Assembly: GCA_030824495.1 (NCBI GenBank)
Contig: JAVBXP010000015.1
Coordinates: forward strand, 1 to 64,000
Length of the DNA stretch: 64,000 bases
DNA from: a bacterium
GTDB taxonomy: Bacteria > Pseudomonadota > Alphaproteobacteria > Caulobacterales > Caulobacteraceae
Direction: 5' to 3'
A program made the translations under genes and the position numbers. The notes beneath the pieces were generated by a model, which searched no databases, was not told the DNA's origin, and saw only the letters and a program-made list of their open reading frames with translations. Below, one piece after another: positions 1 to 8,307 of the stretch. Each line of letters starts with the position of its first letter. Within the stretch, counting starts at the first letter, position 1.

Positions 1-1163
1 CAGGTCGCAAGCCTGGACGTCACATGGTCCAGGATCAGACGGCCGGCGGGCGTGGCGCGCAAGCGGTCCGGATCGGGTGCCAGCAGGCCCGCGGCGATCA
101 ACTCTCCGACCTCGGGATGGACGGGTGAAAGGCCCAGAACGCTGACGTCCTCGAAGCTCACGCCCTGTTCGATCCGCAGGCCCGCCAGCAGCCGCTCCTC
201 GGCGACTTCGGTCGGGGTAAGTCGCTCCTGGGTGGCGAAACCGGTCCCCTCTTCGCGCACGCCGGCGATGTAGTCGGCAGGCTTGGCGTGAGCGTGGGTG
301 GCGATACGAACGCCCTGGCGGGTCAGCCGGCCATGTGCGCCGGGGCCGACGCCGACATAGTCCGCGCCGGTCCAGTAGACGAGATTATGACGCGATCTGG
401 CGGCCACGCCGCGTGCGTGGTTCGATACCTCGTAGGCCGTGAAGCCAGCGCTTTCCAACACCGATTGGGTCGTCTCGAACAGGTCGGCGGCCAGGTCCTC
501 GCCCGGCGGGATGAGCTGGCCGCGCCGCACCGCGCGCTCAAAGGCGGTGCCGGCTTCGATGGTGAGTTGGTAGGGCGACAGGTGCTCGGCGCCCAGGTCG
601 ATCGCCTCGGTCAGCTCCTCGCGCCAGGCCTGCGGCGTCTGGTTCGGCCGGGCGTAGATCAGGTCCAGCGACAGGCGCGGAAAGGTCTTTGCGGCCAGGG
701 TCGCGGCGCGGCGCGCCGAGGCGGCGTCATGGTTGCGGCCGAGCAGGGTCAGCGAGGCGTCGTCCAATGCCTGCAGGCCGAGCGACAGGCGATCGACGCC
801 GGCCTGGGCGAAGGCGGCGAAGTGACCGGCCTCGGCGTCGGTGGGATTGGCCTCCAACGTCACCTCGACGGGGTCGTCGGGCGACCATAGGGACCGGGCG
901 AGCGTGATCAATTCGGCCGCCCAGGTGGGATCCATCAGCGAGGGGGTGCCGCCGCCCAGGAAGATCGACACCAGCCGCCGATCGCCGGTCAGCTCGCGTT
1001 GCGCGCGCAGATCTTCGGCGATGGCGGCGAACAGAGCGGCCTGTTCGTCCTTGCGCCCCCGATCGCGGAAGACGTTGAAGTCGCAATAGGGGCAGATCTT
1101 CGCGCAGTAGGGCCAGTGGACATAGAGCCCCAGCGGCGCCTTGGCCTGCGCGACTTCGCTCAC
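1..1163 (-). CDS. hemW: HemW, radical SAM heme chaperone / coproporphyrinogen III oxidase-like (3' end at window edge)
   Basis: Radical SAM protein of the HemN/HemW family, thought to deliver heme to apoproteins rather than to act as a true coproporphyrinogen oxidase. With a GTG start at 1163 the N-terminus reads [17 protein letters not shown], giving the CxxxCxxC iron-sulfur motif at Cys20, Cys24 and Cys27; a glycine-rich FLGGGTPS motif follows. The frame stays open to base 1, where the last two bases seen are TG, so the stop is probably just outside and the protein (about 387 residues) is close to full family length. The GTG start overlaps the TGA stop of rdgB as GTGA, so the two are probably translationally coupled. 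Confidence 0.93.
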   Translation of the reverse strand, partial: MSEVAQAKAPLGLYVHWPYCAKICPYCDFNVFRDRGRKDEQAALFAAIAEDLRAQRELTGDRRLVSIFLGGGTPSLMDPTWAAELITLARSLWSPDDPVEVTLEANPTDAEAGHFAAFAQAGVDRLSLGLQALDDASLTLLGRNHDAASARRAATLAAKTFPRLSLDLIYARPNQTPQAWREELTEAIDLGAEHLSPYQLTIEAGTAFERAVRRGQLIPPGEDLAADLFETTQSVLESAGFTAYEVSNHARGVAARSRHNLVYWTGADYVGVGPGAHGRLTRQGVRIATHAHAKPADYIAGVREEGTGFATQERLTPTEVAEERLLAGLRIEQGVSFEDVSVLGLSPVHPEVGELIAAGLLAPDPDRLRATPAGRLILDHVTSRLAT

Positions 1164-1759
1164 AGCAGGGCGGCCTTGAGCTTGGCGAAGGCCTGCGCTC
1201 GGTGGCTGATAGCGTCCTTCTTATCGGGGTCCATCTCCCCGAAGGTGATGTCGTGGCCAAGCGCCTGGAAGATCGGGTCATAGCCGTGGCCGCGATCACC
1301 GCGGCCCGGGAAGACCAGGGTCCCGTCGACACGTCCCTCGACCACGACAGCCGGGCCGCCGGGCCAGGCGACGGCCAGGGCGCAGGTGAACCAGGCCGAG
1401 TAGTCGTCGGCGCCGGCTTCTTCCAACCGCGCCTCGACCTTCTTCATCGCGCCGACAAAGTCCTTTTCCGGCCCGCCCCAGCGCGCCGAGAAAATCCCCG
1501 GTTGGCCATCGAGGGCGGTGACGGAGAGGCCGGAGTCGTCGGCCAGGGCGATCAGGCCCGAGGCCTCGGCGGCGGCGCGGGCCTTGAGCAGGGCGTTGCC
1601 GGTGAAGGTCGCTTCGGTCTCTTCGGGCTCGCCAAGGCCCAGGCTGCCGGCCGTCACCAGTTCAAAGCGATTGTCCAGGATCGCCGCCAGTTCTCGGGCC
1701 TTGCCCGGATTGTGGGTGGCGACCACCAGTTTCGCACCGGGTTCGAGCTTCAGAGCCAT
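1160..1759 (-). CDS. rdgB: RdgB/HAM1 non-canonical purine NTP pyrophosphatase
   Basis: Hydrolyses dITP, dXTP and ITP to monophosphates, keeping deaminated purines out of DNA. The 199-residue product matches the family's usual length. It has the nucleotide-binding THNPGK motif at residues 15-20 and the ADDSGL motif around 73-78 with the metal-binding aspartates. The start is the ATG giving [12 protein letters not shown]; longer in-frame extensions upstream show no family similarity. It lies just upstream of and overlaps hemW on the minus strand, an arrangement common in alphaproteobacteria. Confidence 0.96.
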   Translation of the reverse strand: MALKLEPGAKLVVATHNPGKARELAAILDNRFELVTAGSLGLGEPEETEATFTGNALLKARAAAEASGLIALADDSGLSVTALDGQPGIFSARWGGPEKDFVGAMKKVEARLEEAGADDYSAWFTCALAVAWPGGPAVVVEGRVDGTLVFPGRGDRGHGYDPIFQALGHDITFGEMDPDKKDAISHRAQAFAKLKAALL

Positions 1760-1833
1760 TGGAAAACCTTCTGAAATGCGGGGGCGGCGGACCATATGCC
1801 GACCAGGGCCTTGTTGCATTGCAAAAGTTTAAT

Positions 1834-1869
1834 ATCGTTTTTCGATAATGAACTTGATCGAAAAGCGAT
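1834..1869. promoter_or_regulatory. Twin palindromic operator candidate ATCG-N5-CGAT
   Basis: Two copies of ATCG-N5-CGAT lie at 1834-1846 and 1857-1869, with centres 23 bp apart. The spacers are TTTTT and AAAAG, so the pair is also one larger imperfect inverted repeat. The site sits in the 281-base gap between the divergent rdgB and DUF2975/XRE genes, in AT-richer sequence. Binding by the downstream XRE protein is inferred, not shown. Confidence 0.5.
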
Positions 1870-2040
1870 GCGCCAGTATCGAGGATCAACGCCCCGCCAG
1901 GTGTCACGGATCCCGGTCGGCGAGTGGAGACCGCTATGCTCATCACCTCAATGACCTTTCCCGAGCGCGCCCTGACGGCCTTGGTCACTGACGGCGTGAT
2001 CGCCTAGTCTGAGCCGATGTTTCTTGGACGGAGGGCCGCG

Positions 2041-2571
2041 ATGCGCGCCTTGGGGCCGGGCTCGGTGTCGAGCTTCCTGAAGATCATCTTGGACGTGGTC
2101 TTCGTCGCACTCTGGATCGGCCTTGGGGCTGTGGCGCTGATGATGCTTGCCGCCCTGTTGTTCAGCTTCAACCCCGATTTGATCGACAACTTCTCAATTC
2201 GCGCCGGTGACGCGGAGATCATCTCGCGCGGGCCGGTGCTGCTGGGCGGCCTGGCCGCCGCGGGCCTCTATCTGGCTGGCGTGCTGGTGATCGTCGAGCG
2301 GCTGCGCAGGATCTTCGCGACCCTGACGGCCGGGGACCCCTTTCATCCGGAAAACGTGCGCCGCCTGCGGGTGATCGGCCTCGTCCTCGCCGGTCTGGAG
2401 ATCGGGCGCTATGTCATCTACGGCCTTGGCATGTGGGCGCTGCCGGGCGCCGACATTCAACGCCCGGAATTCAGCCCGACCGCCTGGTTCTCGGTGCTGG
2501 TTGTGTTCGTGCTGGCCGAGGTGTTCCGCGAAGGCGCCCGCCTGCGTCGTGAAGCGGAGCTGACGATCTAG
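2041..2571 (+). CDS. DUF2975 family four-helix membrane protein
   Basis: A 176-residue inner-membrane protein with four predicted transmembrane segments and, between helices 2 and 3, the typical DUF2975 stretch reading roughly LRRIFATLTAGDPFHPENVR. The function of DUF2975 is unknown; family members are usually encoded next to a very small XRE-type regulator, as here. I prefer the ATG at 2041 because a GGAGGG sits five bases upstream; an in-frame ATG at 2017 would add eight residues without a comparable ribosome-binding site. The stop is two bases before the regulator's ATG, so the pair should be co-transcribed and coupled. A membrane sensor or anti-repressor role is possible but is inference. 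Confidence 0.85.
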   Translation: MRALGPGSVSSFLKIILDVVFVALWIGLGAVALMMLAALLFSFNPDLIDNFSIRAGDAEIISRGPVLLGGLAAAGLYLAGVLVIVERLRRIFATLTAGDPFHPENVRRLRVIGLVLAGLEIGRYVIYGLGMWALPGADIQRPEFSPTAWFSVLVVFVLAEVFREGARLRREAELTI

Positions 2572-2573
2572 CC

Positions 2574-2813
2574 ATGCCGATCCGTGTGAATCTCGACCGC
2601 GTGCTGCTTGAGCGGCGCATGTCCCTGACTGAACTGGCCGACCGGGTCGGCGTCACCATCGCCAACCTTTCGATCCTCAAGACCGGCAAGGCGCGCGCCG
2701 TGCGGTTCTCGACCCTGGCGGCGCTGTGCCGCGAACTCGATTGCCAGCCGGGCGACCTGCTCATTTATGAGCCAGGCCCTGATGATGAGCCCATGGACGA
2801 TGATCTGGACTGA
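2574..2813 (+). CDS. Small XRE/Cro-CI helix-turn-helix regulator (YozG-like)
   Basis: A 79-residue single-domain DNA-binding protein. The helix-turn-helix covers about residues 16-45 (TELADRVGVTIANLSILKTG), followed by the helical segment CRELDCQPGDLL and an acidic tail (DDEPMDDDLD). There is no ligand domain, which fits a partner of the preceding DUF2975 membrane protein. The gene begins two bases after that gene's stop. The twin palindromes at 1834-1869 are a plausible autoregulatory target. A similar tiny regulator acting elsewhere in the genome cannot be excluded. Confidence 0.9.
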   Translation: MPIRVNLDRVLLERRMSLTELADRVGVTIANLSILKTGKARAVRFSTLAALCRELDCQPGDLLIYEPGPDDEPMDDDLD

Positions 2814-2983
2814 CCCCGCCCGGCAAGGCGGTCGCCAAGCGTGACTTTTATGCCGCGCTGCAGCGAAGCTCGCTAAAAAATTGCAGCGCACCCGTCAAAA
2901 ATGCGGGTCTAACCGTTGATAACCTAGCGTCATCCCCCTATATGCGCTGCAACAATTGCTGCAACGCACACAAGGAGATGGAC

Positions 2984-3091
2984 ATGGCCCAAGCCGTTGA
3001 AAGCTTCATCGATCGTCTGATGGGACCGTTCGCTCGCGAACTGGCCCGCATGCCGGCTTCGTCGTTCCGCTATCTGCTGAACGCCTTCTAA
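2984..3091 (+). CDS. 35-residue small protein, unknown function
   Basis: A short ORF encoding MAQAVESFIDRLM and ending YLLNAF. An AAGGAG ribosome-binding site ends six bases before the ATG at 2984; an in-frame ATG at 2978 directly abuts that site, so 2984 is the better start. The peptide can be drawn as an amphipathic helix with alternating acidic/basic and hydrophobic residues. A strong intrinsic terminator follows at 3139-3173. The upstream gap holds GCTGCAAC direct repeats (about 2946-2964). A good ribosome-binding site, sensible composition and its own terminator support a real gene, but I recognise no family. Confidence 0.55.
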   Translation: MAQAVESFIDRLMGPFARELARMPASSFRYLLNAF

Positions 3092-3138
3092 GAACGACAT
3101 CCGGCGGCGCTCGCCGCCGGCCGTACTGATTGATGATG

Positions 3139-3173
3139 AAAACGCCGCCCCCGCCCCCGGGGCGGCGTTTTTT
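3139..3173. terminator. Intrinsic terminator between the 35-residue ORF and rph
   Basis: A GC-rich hairpin (CGCCGCCCC pairing with GGGGCGGCG) is followed by a run of six T and preceded by AAAA, so it could work in both directions. It sits between the convergent small ORF (stop 3091) and rph (stop 3184). Confidence 0.85.
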
Positions 3174-3183
3174 GATTCCGGGA

Positions 3184-3900
<717 letters not shown>

Positions 3901-3998
3901 TGGAAACCTTGGCGTTGGGTCTGGCGTCTTGCGCCGGCGGGCTTATCCTAGATCAAAGAGGTTCAGTCCATGGCTCTGACCGAGCGCCGTACCCCGTC

Positions 3999-5066
3999 GT
4001 GACCACCCCGCTGCTTTTCCCCGGCCCATCGCTGGCCGAGCTCGATGAACGCGCTCGCGAAATCTTCCGCCGCGTGGTCGAAGGCTATCTCGAAACCGGA
4101 GAGCCGGTGGGCTCGCGCACCCTGTCCAAGGGCGGCGTCCATCTGTCCTCCGCCTCGATCCGCAACACCATGCAGGATCTGACTCAGCTCGGCCTGCTGG
4201 GCGCGCCGCATGTGAGCGCCGGGCGCATTCCGACTCATGCGGGGCTGCGGCTGTTCGTCGATGGTCTGCTGGAGGTCGGCGACATCGCCGAGGACGACCG
4301 CCGCGCCATTGAGACCCGGCTGTCGGCCAAGGGGCGCAATTTCGAAGAGGCCCTGAACGAGGCGACGGCGATCCTTTCGGGGCTCGCCGGCGGCGCGGGC
4401 GTGGTGGTCAGTCCGGTGCGGGACGCCGGGGTCAAGCATGTGGAATTCGTCGCTCTGTCGGCGGACCAGGCGCTGGCGGTGATGGTCTTCGAGGACGGCG
4501 TGGTCGAGAACCGGCTGATGAAGCTGGCGGCCGGCGTGACGCCGTCTTCGCTGCAGGAAGCCTCCAACTTCATGAACGCCCGGCTGCGCGGCCGCACCCT
4601 GGGCGAGGCCGGCGCCGAAATCCGCACCGAGCTCGACGACGCCCGTCGGCAGTTGAACGAGGCCGCCGCGCGTCTGGTCGAGGACGGCATGGCCGCCTGG
4701 GGCGGCGGCGAGGACGCCCAGCGCGCCCTCATCGTCCGCGGCCGCGCCAACCTGCTGCATGATCGCGAGACGCTCGACGACCTTGAGCGGGTGCGGATGC
4801 TGTTCGACGATCTTGAACAAAAGGAACAGCTTATCGGTTTGCTCGACGACGTCCGCGAGGCCCAGGGCGTGCGGATTTTCATCGGCGCCGAAACGCGACT
4901 CTTTTCCCTTTCGGGTTCCGCAGTGATCGCCGCGCCCTATATGACGGGCCGGCAGAAGGTGCTGGGCGCGATCGGCGTAATCGGTCCCGCCCGCCTAAAC
5001 TATGCCCGGGTCATACCGCTGGTGGACTATACCGCCCGCGTCCTGTCCCAGGTGACGAACACGTAG
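3999..5066 (+). CDS. hrcA: HrcA heat-inducible transcription repressor
   Basis: Represses groESL-type operons by binding CIRCE elements. The N-terminal winged helix contains [15 protein letters not shown] and [18 protein letters not shown], followed by the ASAGRIPT-like [18 protein letters not shown] signature; the C-terminal effector domain includes the [11 protein letters not shown] and [12 protein letters not shown] regions. I choose the GTG at 3999 (355 residues) because upstream sequence in frame does not resemble HrcA; the only alternatives there are TTG codons overlapping the rph start. No CIRCE inverted repeat is visible upstream, so autoregulation through CIRCE is not supported. grpE follows after 11 bases. 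Confidence 0.95.
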   Translation: MTTPLLFPGPSLAELDERAREIFRRVVEGYLETGEPVGSRTLSKGGVHLSSASIRNTMQDLTQLGLLGAPHVSAGRIPTHAGLRLFVDGLLEVGDIAEDDRRAIETRLSAKGRNFEEALNEATAILSGLAGGAGVVVSPVRDAGVKHVEFVALSADQALAVMVFEDGVVENRLMKLAAGVTPSSLQEASNFMNARLRGRTLGEAGAEIRTELDDARRQLNEAAARLVEDGMAAWGGGEDAQRALIVRGRANLLHDRETLDDLERVRMLFDDLEQKEQLIGLLDDVREAQGVRIFIGAETRLFSLSGSAVIAAPYMTGRQKVLGAIGVIGPARLNYARVIPLVDYTARVLSQVTNT

Positions 5067-5077
5067 AGGATTAGAAG

Positions 5078-5695
5078 ATGTCCGACGATCAAACGCCGGC
5101 CGAAGAGTTCAACGAAGTCGCGGACGCCGCGGCCGAAGAACTGCTGGCCCTGCGCGCCGAGAACCAGGCGCTGAAGGATCAGGTCCTGCGGGTGGCCGCC
5201 GAAGCGGAGAACACCAAGCGCCGCGCCGAGCGCGAGGCCAATGACGCGCGCGCCTACGCCATCCAGAAGTTCGGTCGCGATCTGCTGACCGTCGCCGACA
5301 CCCTGGCCCGCGCCCTGGCCAGCCCGCACGAAAGCGCCGATCCGGTGCTGAAGAACTTCGTGGTCGGCATGGAGATGACCGAGAAGGCGCTGCAGGCCGC
5401 TTTCGAGAACAACGGCCTCAAGAAGATCGACCCCGCCAAGGGCGAGAAGTTCGATCCGCATCAACACCAGGCGATGATGGAGCAGCCCTCCACCGAGGTC
5501 GCGGCCGGCGGCGTCATCCAGGTGCTGCAGCCCGGCTACGATCTGCTCGGTCGCCTGATCCGTCCGGCCATGGTGGTCGTCGCGGCCAAGGGGTCGACCG
5601 GCGAAGGTTCGGGCGGCGACGGCTCTTCGGGCGCCAATCCCTATGCGGCCAACGACGGCGACGGCTCCGGCGGCTCCGTCGATACGCGCGCTTAG
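5078..5695 (+). CDS. grpE: GrpE, nucleotide exchange factor for DnaK
   Basis: Cytoplasmic co-chaperone that releases ADP from DnaK. The 205-residue product has a long N-terminal coiled-coil helix (EELLALRAENQALKDQVLRV, then AENTKRRAEREANDARAYA) and the C-terminal beta domain with the GEKFDPHQHQAMM and GYDLLGRLIRPAMVVV signatures. The tail is glycine/serine-rich. The ATG at 5078 has an AGGATTAGA-type site upstream. It forms an operon with hrcA, an order conserved in alphaproteobacteria. Confidence 0.97.
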   Translation: MSDDQTPAEEFNEVADAAAEELLALRAENQALKDQVLRVAAEAENTKRRAEREANDARAYAIQKFGRDLLTVADTLARALASPHESADPVLKNFVVGMEMTEKALQAAFENNGLKKIDPAKGEKFDPHQHQAMMEQPSTEVAAGGVIQVLQPGYDLLGRLIRPAMVVVAAKGSTGEGSGGDGSSGANPYAANDGDGSGGSVDTRA

Positions 5696-5699
5696 AGCG

Positions 5700-5945
5700 G
5701 TGGTCGATCTCGAGACCACCACAGTCACCGTCCGCGAGGTCGCCGACGTGGTGGCCCTCGTCGCCATCGAACTGGTCGGCTCGGTGTCCAAGGACACCCA
5801 GGAAGCCGACGTCCGGCTGGAGGAGTTGGCCGGGCGGCTGATGGACTATGTCGACGCCCTGCCGGAGGGCAATCAGCGCCTGCTGATGGGCGCCATCGCC
5901 GAAACCCTGATGGCGACGGAAGAAGGCTCTTCGCCGCCCGAATAG
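5700..5945 (+). CDS. Small hypothetical protein downstream of grpE
   Basis: An 81-residue acidic, probably all-helical cytoplasmic protein (EVADVVALVAIELVGSVSKD ... LAGRLMDYVDALPEGNQRLL). I place the start at the GTG at 5700, five bases after the grpE stop; a longer reading frame would overlap the grpE C-terminus in another frame. It has no motif I recognise. Tight spacing suggests co-transcription with hrcA-grpE. The reading frame is plausible but short. Confidence 0.6.
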   Translation: MVDLETTTVTVREVADVVALVAIELVGSVSKDTQEADVRLEELAGRLMDYVDALPEGNQRLLMGAIAETLMATEEGSSPPE

Positions 5946-6013
5946 GTTTGCGCCGCCCGCCCCGTCGAGACAACGGCGCGGGCGAGACGCGCCGGGCTAA
6001 CGCATTAGAAAAA

Positions 6014-6042
6014 TTGACCGATTTCAAGCAGAGGCGTAGGCT
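6014..6042 (+). promoter_or_regulatory. Candidate vegetative promoter of the aspartic protease gene
   Basis: TTGACC at 6014-6019 and TAGGCT at 6037-6042 are separated by 17 bases, close to a housekeeping sigma-type promoter, 20 bases before the first ATG. This is a pattern match only. Confidence 0.45.
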
Positions 6043-6061
6043 TCGTCCCAGGTCATAAGGG

Positions 6062-7063
6062 ATGGAAAACGTGCTGGTCGGGTCACAGACTCGCCGACGT
6101 GCTCTTGGGCAGTTCGCCGCGGCTGGCGGCGTGCTGTTAGCGGGTCCCGCTGTCGCCTCCGTTCAGGATCCGATCCCCGCCAACTCTCCTGCGCCGCCAC
6201 CGCCTCCAACCGCGCCGGCGCTCGCCGTCGATCCTGACGAGACCCCGACCCAGATCGCGGTCACCCGCGAACTCTTCGAACAGGTCACCGCCCCGGTGAT
6301 GATCAACGGCAAGGGGCCGTTCCGCTTCATGGTGGACACCGGCGCCAATGTCTCCTGCGTGTCCGAGAAGCTGGCGGCGTCGCAGGCCTTGCCGCGCGGG
6401 CGCGAACTGATGGTCAACACCATCGTCGGGCGGCGCGCCCGGCCCAGCGTAATGATCGATCAGCTCGATATCGGCACGCGTATCCGCAAGAAGGTCGAGG
6501 CGCCGGTGCTGCCGATGGGCGGCTTCGACATCGACGGCGTGCTCGGCATCGACTGGCTGAAGGGGCAGCGGCTGGTCTTCGGTTTCTCCGGCAACACGCT
6601 CGAGATCACAAAATCGCGCGCCGAGAACAGCGGCCGGAACCGGGTGGTGGTGCCGGCGCGGCGCAAGTCAGGACAACTGACCATCGTCGACGCCGATATC
6701 AGCGGGCGGAAGATCAGCGCGATGATCGATTCCGGCTCGCAGTTCTCGCTGGGCAATACCTCGCTGCGCAACCTGATCGAGCGCCTCGACCCCAGCTCAC
6801 GTCAGAACGCCGTGAACGTCCGGATGATCTCCATTGCCGGCGAATCGTTCTCTGGACAGCAACTGGCCTTGCCGTTCATCCGGCTTGGAGGCCTGACGCT
6901 CGGCAATGTCCCGGTGGTCTTCACTGACATGCCGATCTTCAAGCTCTGGGATCTACATGACACCCCGACCATCATGCTGGGCATTGATCTGCTGACCCAG
7001 TTCACCACCGTCGCCGTCGACTTCGGCCGCTCATCGGTGCGCTTCGACATAGCATCCGCCTGA
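6062..7063 (+). CDS. Exported retropepsin-like (clan AA) aspartic protease
   Basis: A 333-residue protein with a Tat-like N-terminus (TRRRALGQFAAAGGVLLAGP) followed by a proline-rich linker at about residues 39-52. Two aspartic-protease halves follow: FRFMVDTGANVSCV (Asp92) and ISAMIDSGSQFSLG (Asp223), each with a downstream hydrophobic-glycine segment (DGVLGIDWL; IMLGIDLL). A periplasmic, two-lobed aspartic protease is therefore likely. Caulobacteria use such periplasmic proteases in development (PerP acting on PodJ), but nothing here identifies the substrate. ATG 6062 abuts the AAGGG site; GTG 6071 has better spacing and is an alternative start. Confidence 0.85.
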   Translation: MENVLVGSQTRRRALGQFAAAGGVLLAGPAVASVQDPIPANSPAPPPPPTAPALAVDPDETPTQIAVTRELFEQVTAPVMINGKGPFRFMVDTGANVSCVSEKLAASQALPRGRELMVNTIVGRRARPSVMIDQLDIGTRIRKKVEAPVLPMGGFDIDGVLGIDWLKGQRLVFGFSGNTLEITKSRAENSGRNRVVVPARRKSGQLTIVDADISGRKISAMIDSGSQFSLGNTSLRNLIERLDPSSRQNAVNVRMISIAGESFSGQQLALPFIRLGGLTLGNVPVVFTDMPIFKLWDLHDTPTIMLGIDLLTQFTTVAVDFGRSSVRFDIASA

Positions 7064-7146
7064 TCATCCCCTATCACTTGCCGACAGCCCCTTTCCCGCG
7101 CCGGGATTTTGGCTAATGTCGCAAGTCCCTCCAGCGTTGGGGGCGA

Positions 7147-7164
7147 CGACGCATAGATGCGTCG
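7147..7164. promoter_or_regulatory. Perfect inverted repeat in the dnaN leader
   Basis: CGACGCAT-AG-ATGCGTCG lies 24 bases before the dnaN ATG. It could be a protein operator or a small leader hairpin with a CATAGATG-type loop. No known binding protein is suggested. Confidence 0.4.
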
Positions 7165-7188
7165 GCGCATGGAGATTCGGACGAGACC

Positions 7189-8307
7189 ATGAAGCTTACG
7201 ATCGAACGGGCGGCGCTGATGAAGGCGCTGGGGCATGTGCAGAGCGCCGTCGAACGCCGCAACACCATCCCGATCCTGTCCAATGTGCTGCTGTCGGCCG
7301 AGCGCGACCGGCTGACCTTCTCAGCCACCGATCTCGACATGGAGATCATCGACCAGGCCTTCGCCCAGGTCGATCAGCCCGGTCAGATCACCGCGCCCGC
7401 CCACACCCTCTATGAAATCGTGCGCAAGCTGCCCGAGGGGGCCGATGTCTCCCTCAGCTTCACCGGCGAGGATCCGCGCCTGACGGTGGCGGCTGGCCGT
7501 TCGCGCTTCAACCTGCCGGTGCTGCCGGCCGGCGACTTCCCGGTGATGTCGTCTGATGGCCTGTCGGCGCCGATCGCCGTCGATGTCGGCGACCTGATCC
7601 GCCTGATCGACAAGACCCGCTTTGCGATCTCCACCGAGGAGACCCGCTACTATCTGAACGGCCTCTATCTCCACACGGTGGTGGACAATGGCGTGCAGAA
7701 GCTGCGCGCCGTGGCCACCGACGGTCACCGTCTGGCCCTGGCCGAGATGGCGGCGCCGGAGGGTTCGGCCGGGACGCCCGGTGTCATCGTGCCCCGCAAG
7801 ACCATCAGCGAAGCTCGACGCCTGCTGGAGGACGCCGGTGAGAGCGTCGATCTGCAGGTCAGCCCACAAAAGCTGCGTCTCGACTTCTCGGGCGCCGCCC
7901 TGACCTCGAAGGTCATCGACGGCAACTTCCCCGACTACAGCCGCGTCATCCCCAAGGACAACAACCGGGTGATGATGGTCGACAACAAGCTGTTCGCCCA
8001 GGCGGTGGACCGCGTCGCCACCATCTCGGCCGAGAAGAGCCGCTCGGTGCGCATGGCGATTGAGCCGGGCCGGGTGATCCTGACGGTCCGCAACATGGAA
8101 GCTGGCCAGGCGGTCGAAGAGGTCGAGGTCGATTACGACGGCGAGGCCTTCGAGCTGTCGTTTAACGCCCGCTACCTGCTCGACGTCACCGACCAGATCG
8201 GCGCCGAACAGGCCGAGTTCCGCTTCGGGGGTCCCAACGACCCGGCCCTGGTCCTCGACCCGACCGACGCCAACGTCCAGTACGTATTGATGCCGCTGCG
8301 GGTCTAG
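7189..8307 (+). CDS. dnaN: DNA polymerase III sliding clamp (beta subunit)
   Basis: Ring-shaped processivity clamp for the replicative polymerase. The 372-residue length is standard and the three clamp repeats are visible: MKLTIERAALMKALGHVQSA with NTIPILSNVLL, a middle domain with YYLNGLYLHT and AVATDGHRLALAEM, and a third domain with DGNFPDYSRVIP and the C-terminal YVLMPLRV. The ATG at 7189 is supported by the canonical N-terminus. Its TAG stop shares the CTAG at 8304-8307 with the convergent gene. Confidence 0.98.
   Translation: MKLTIERAALMKALGHVQSAVERRNTIPILSNVLLSAERDRLTFSATDLDMEIIDQAFAQVDQPGQITAPAHTLYEIVRKLPEGADVSLSFTGEDPRLTVAAGRSRFNLPVLPAGDFPVMSSDGLSAPIAVDVGDLIRLIDKTRFAISTEETRYYLNGLYLHTVVDNGVQKLRAVATDGHRLALAEMAAPEGSAGTPGVIVPRKTISEARRLLEDAGESVDLQVSPQKLRLDFSGAALTSKVIDGNFPDYSRVIPKDNNRVMMVDNKLFAQAVDRVATISAEKSRSVRMAIEPGRVILTVRNMEAGQAVEEVEVDYDGEAFELSFNARYLLDVTDQIGAEQAEFRFGGPNDPALVLDPTDANVQYVLMPLRV

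Noticed and set aside
3901..3998. CIRCE element expected before hrcA
   Set aside because: No TTAGCACTC-N9-GAGTGCTAA inverted repeat is present in this gap; only a weak CTTG and CTTATCC pattern is seen, too poor to call a heat-shock promoter.
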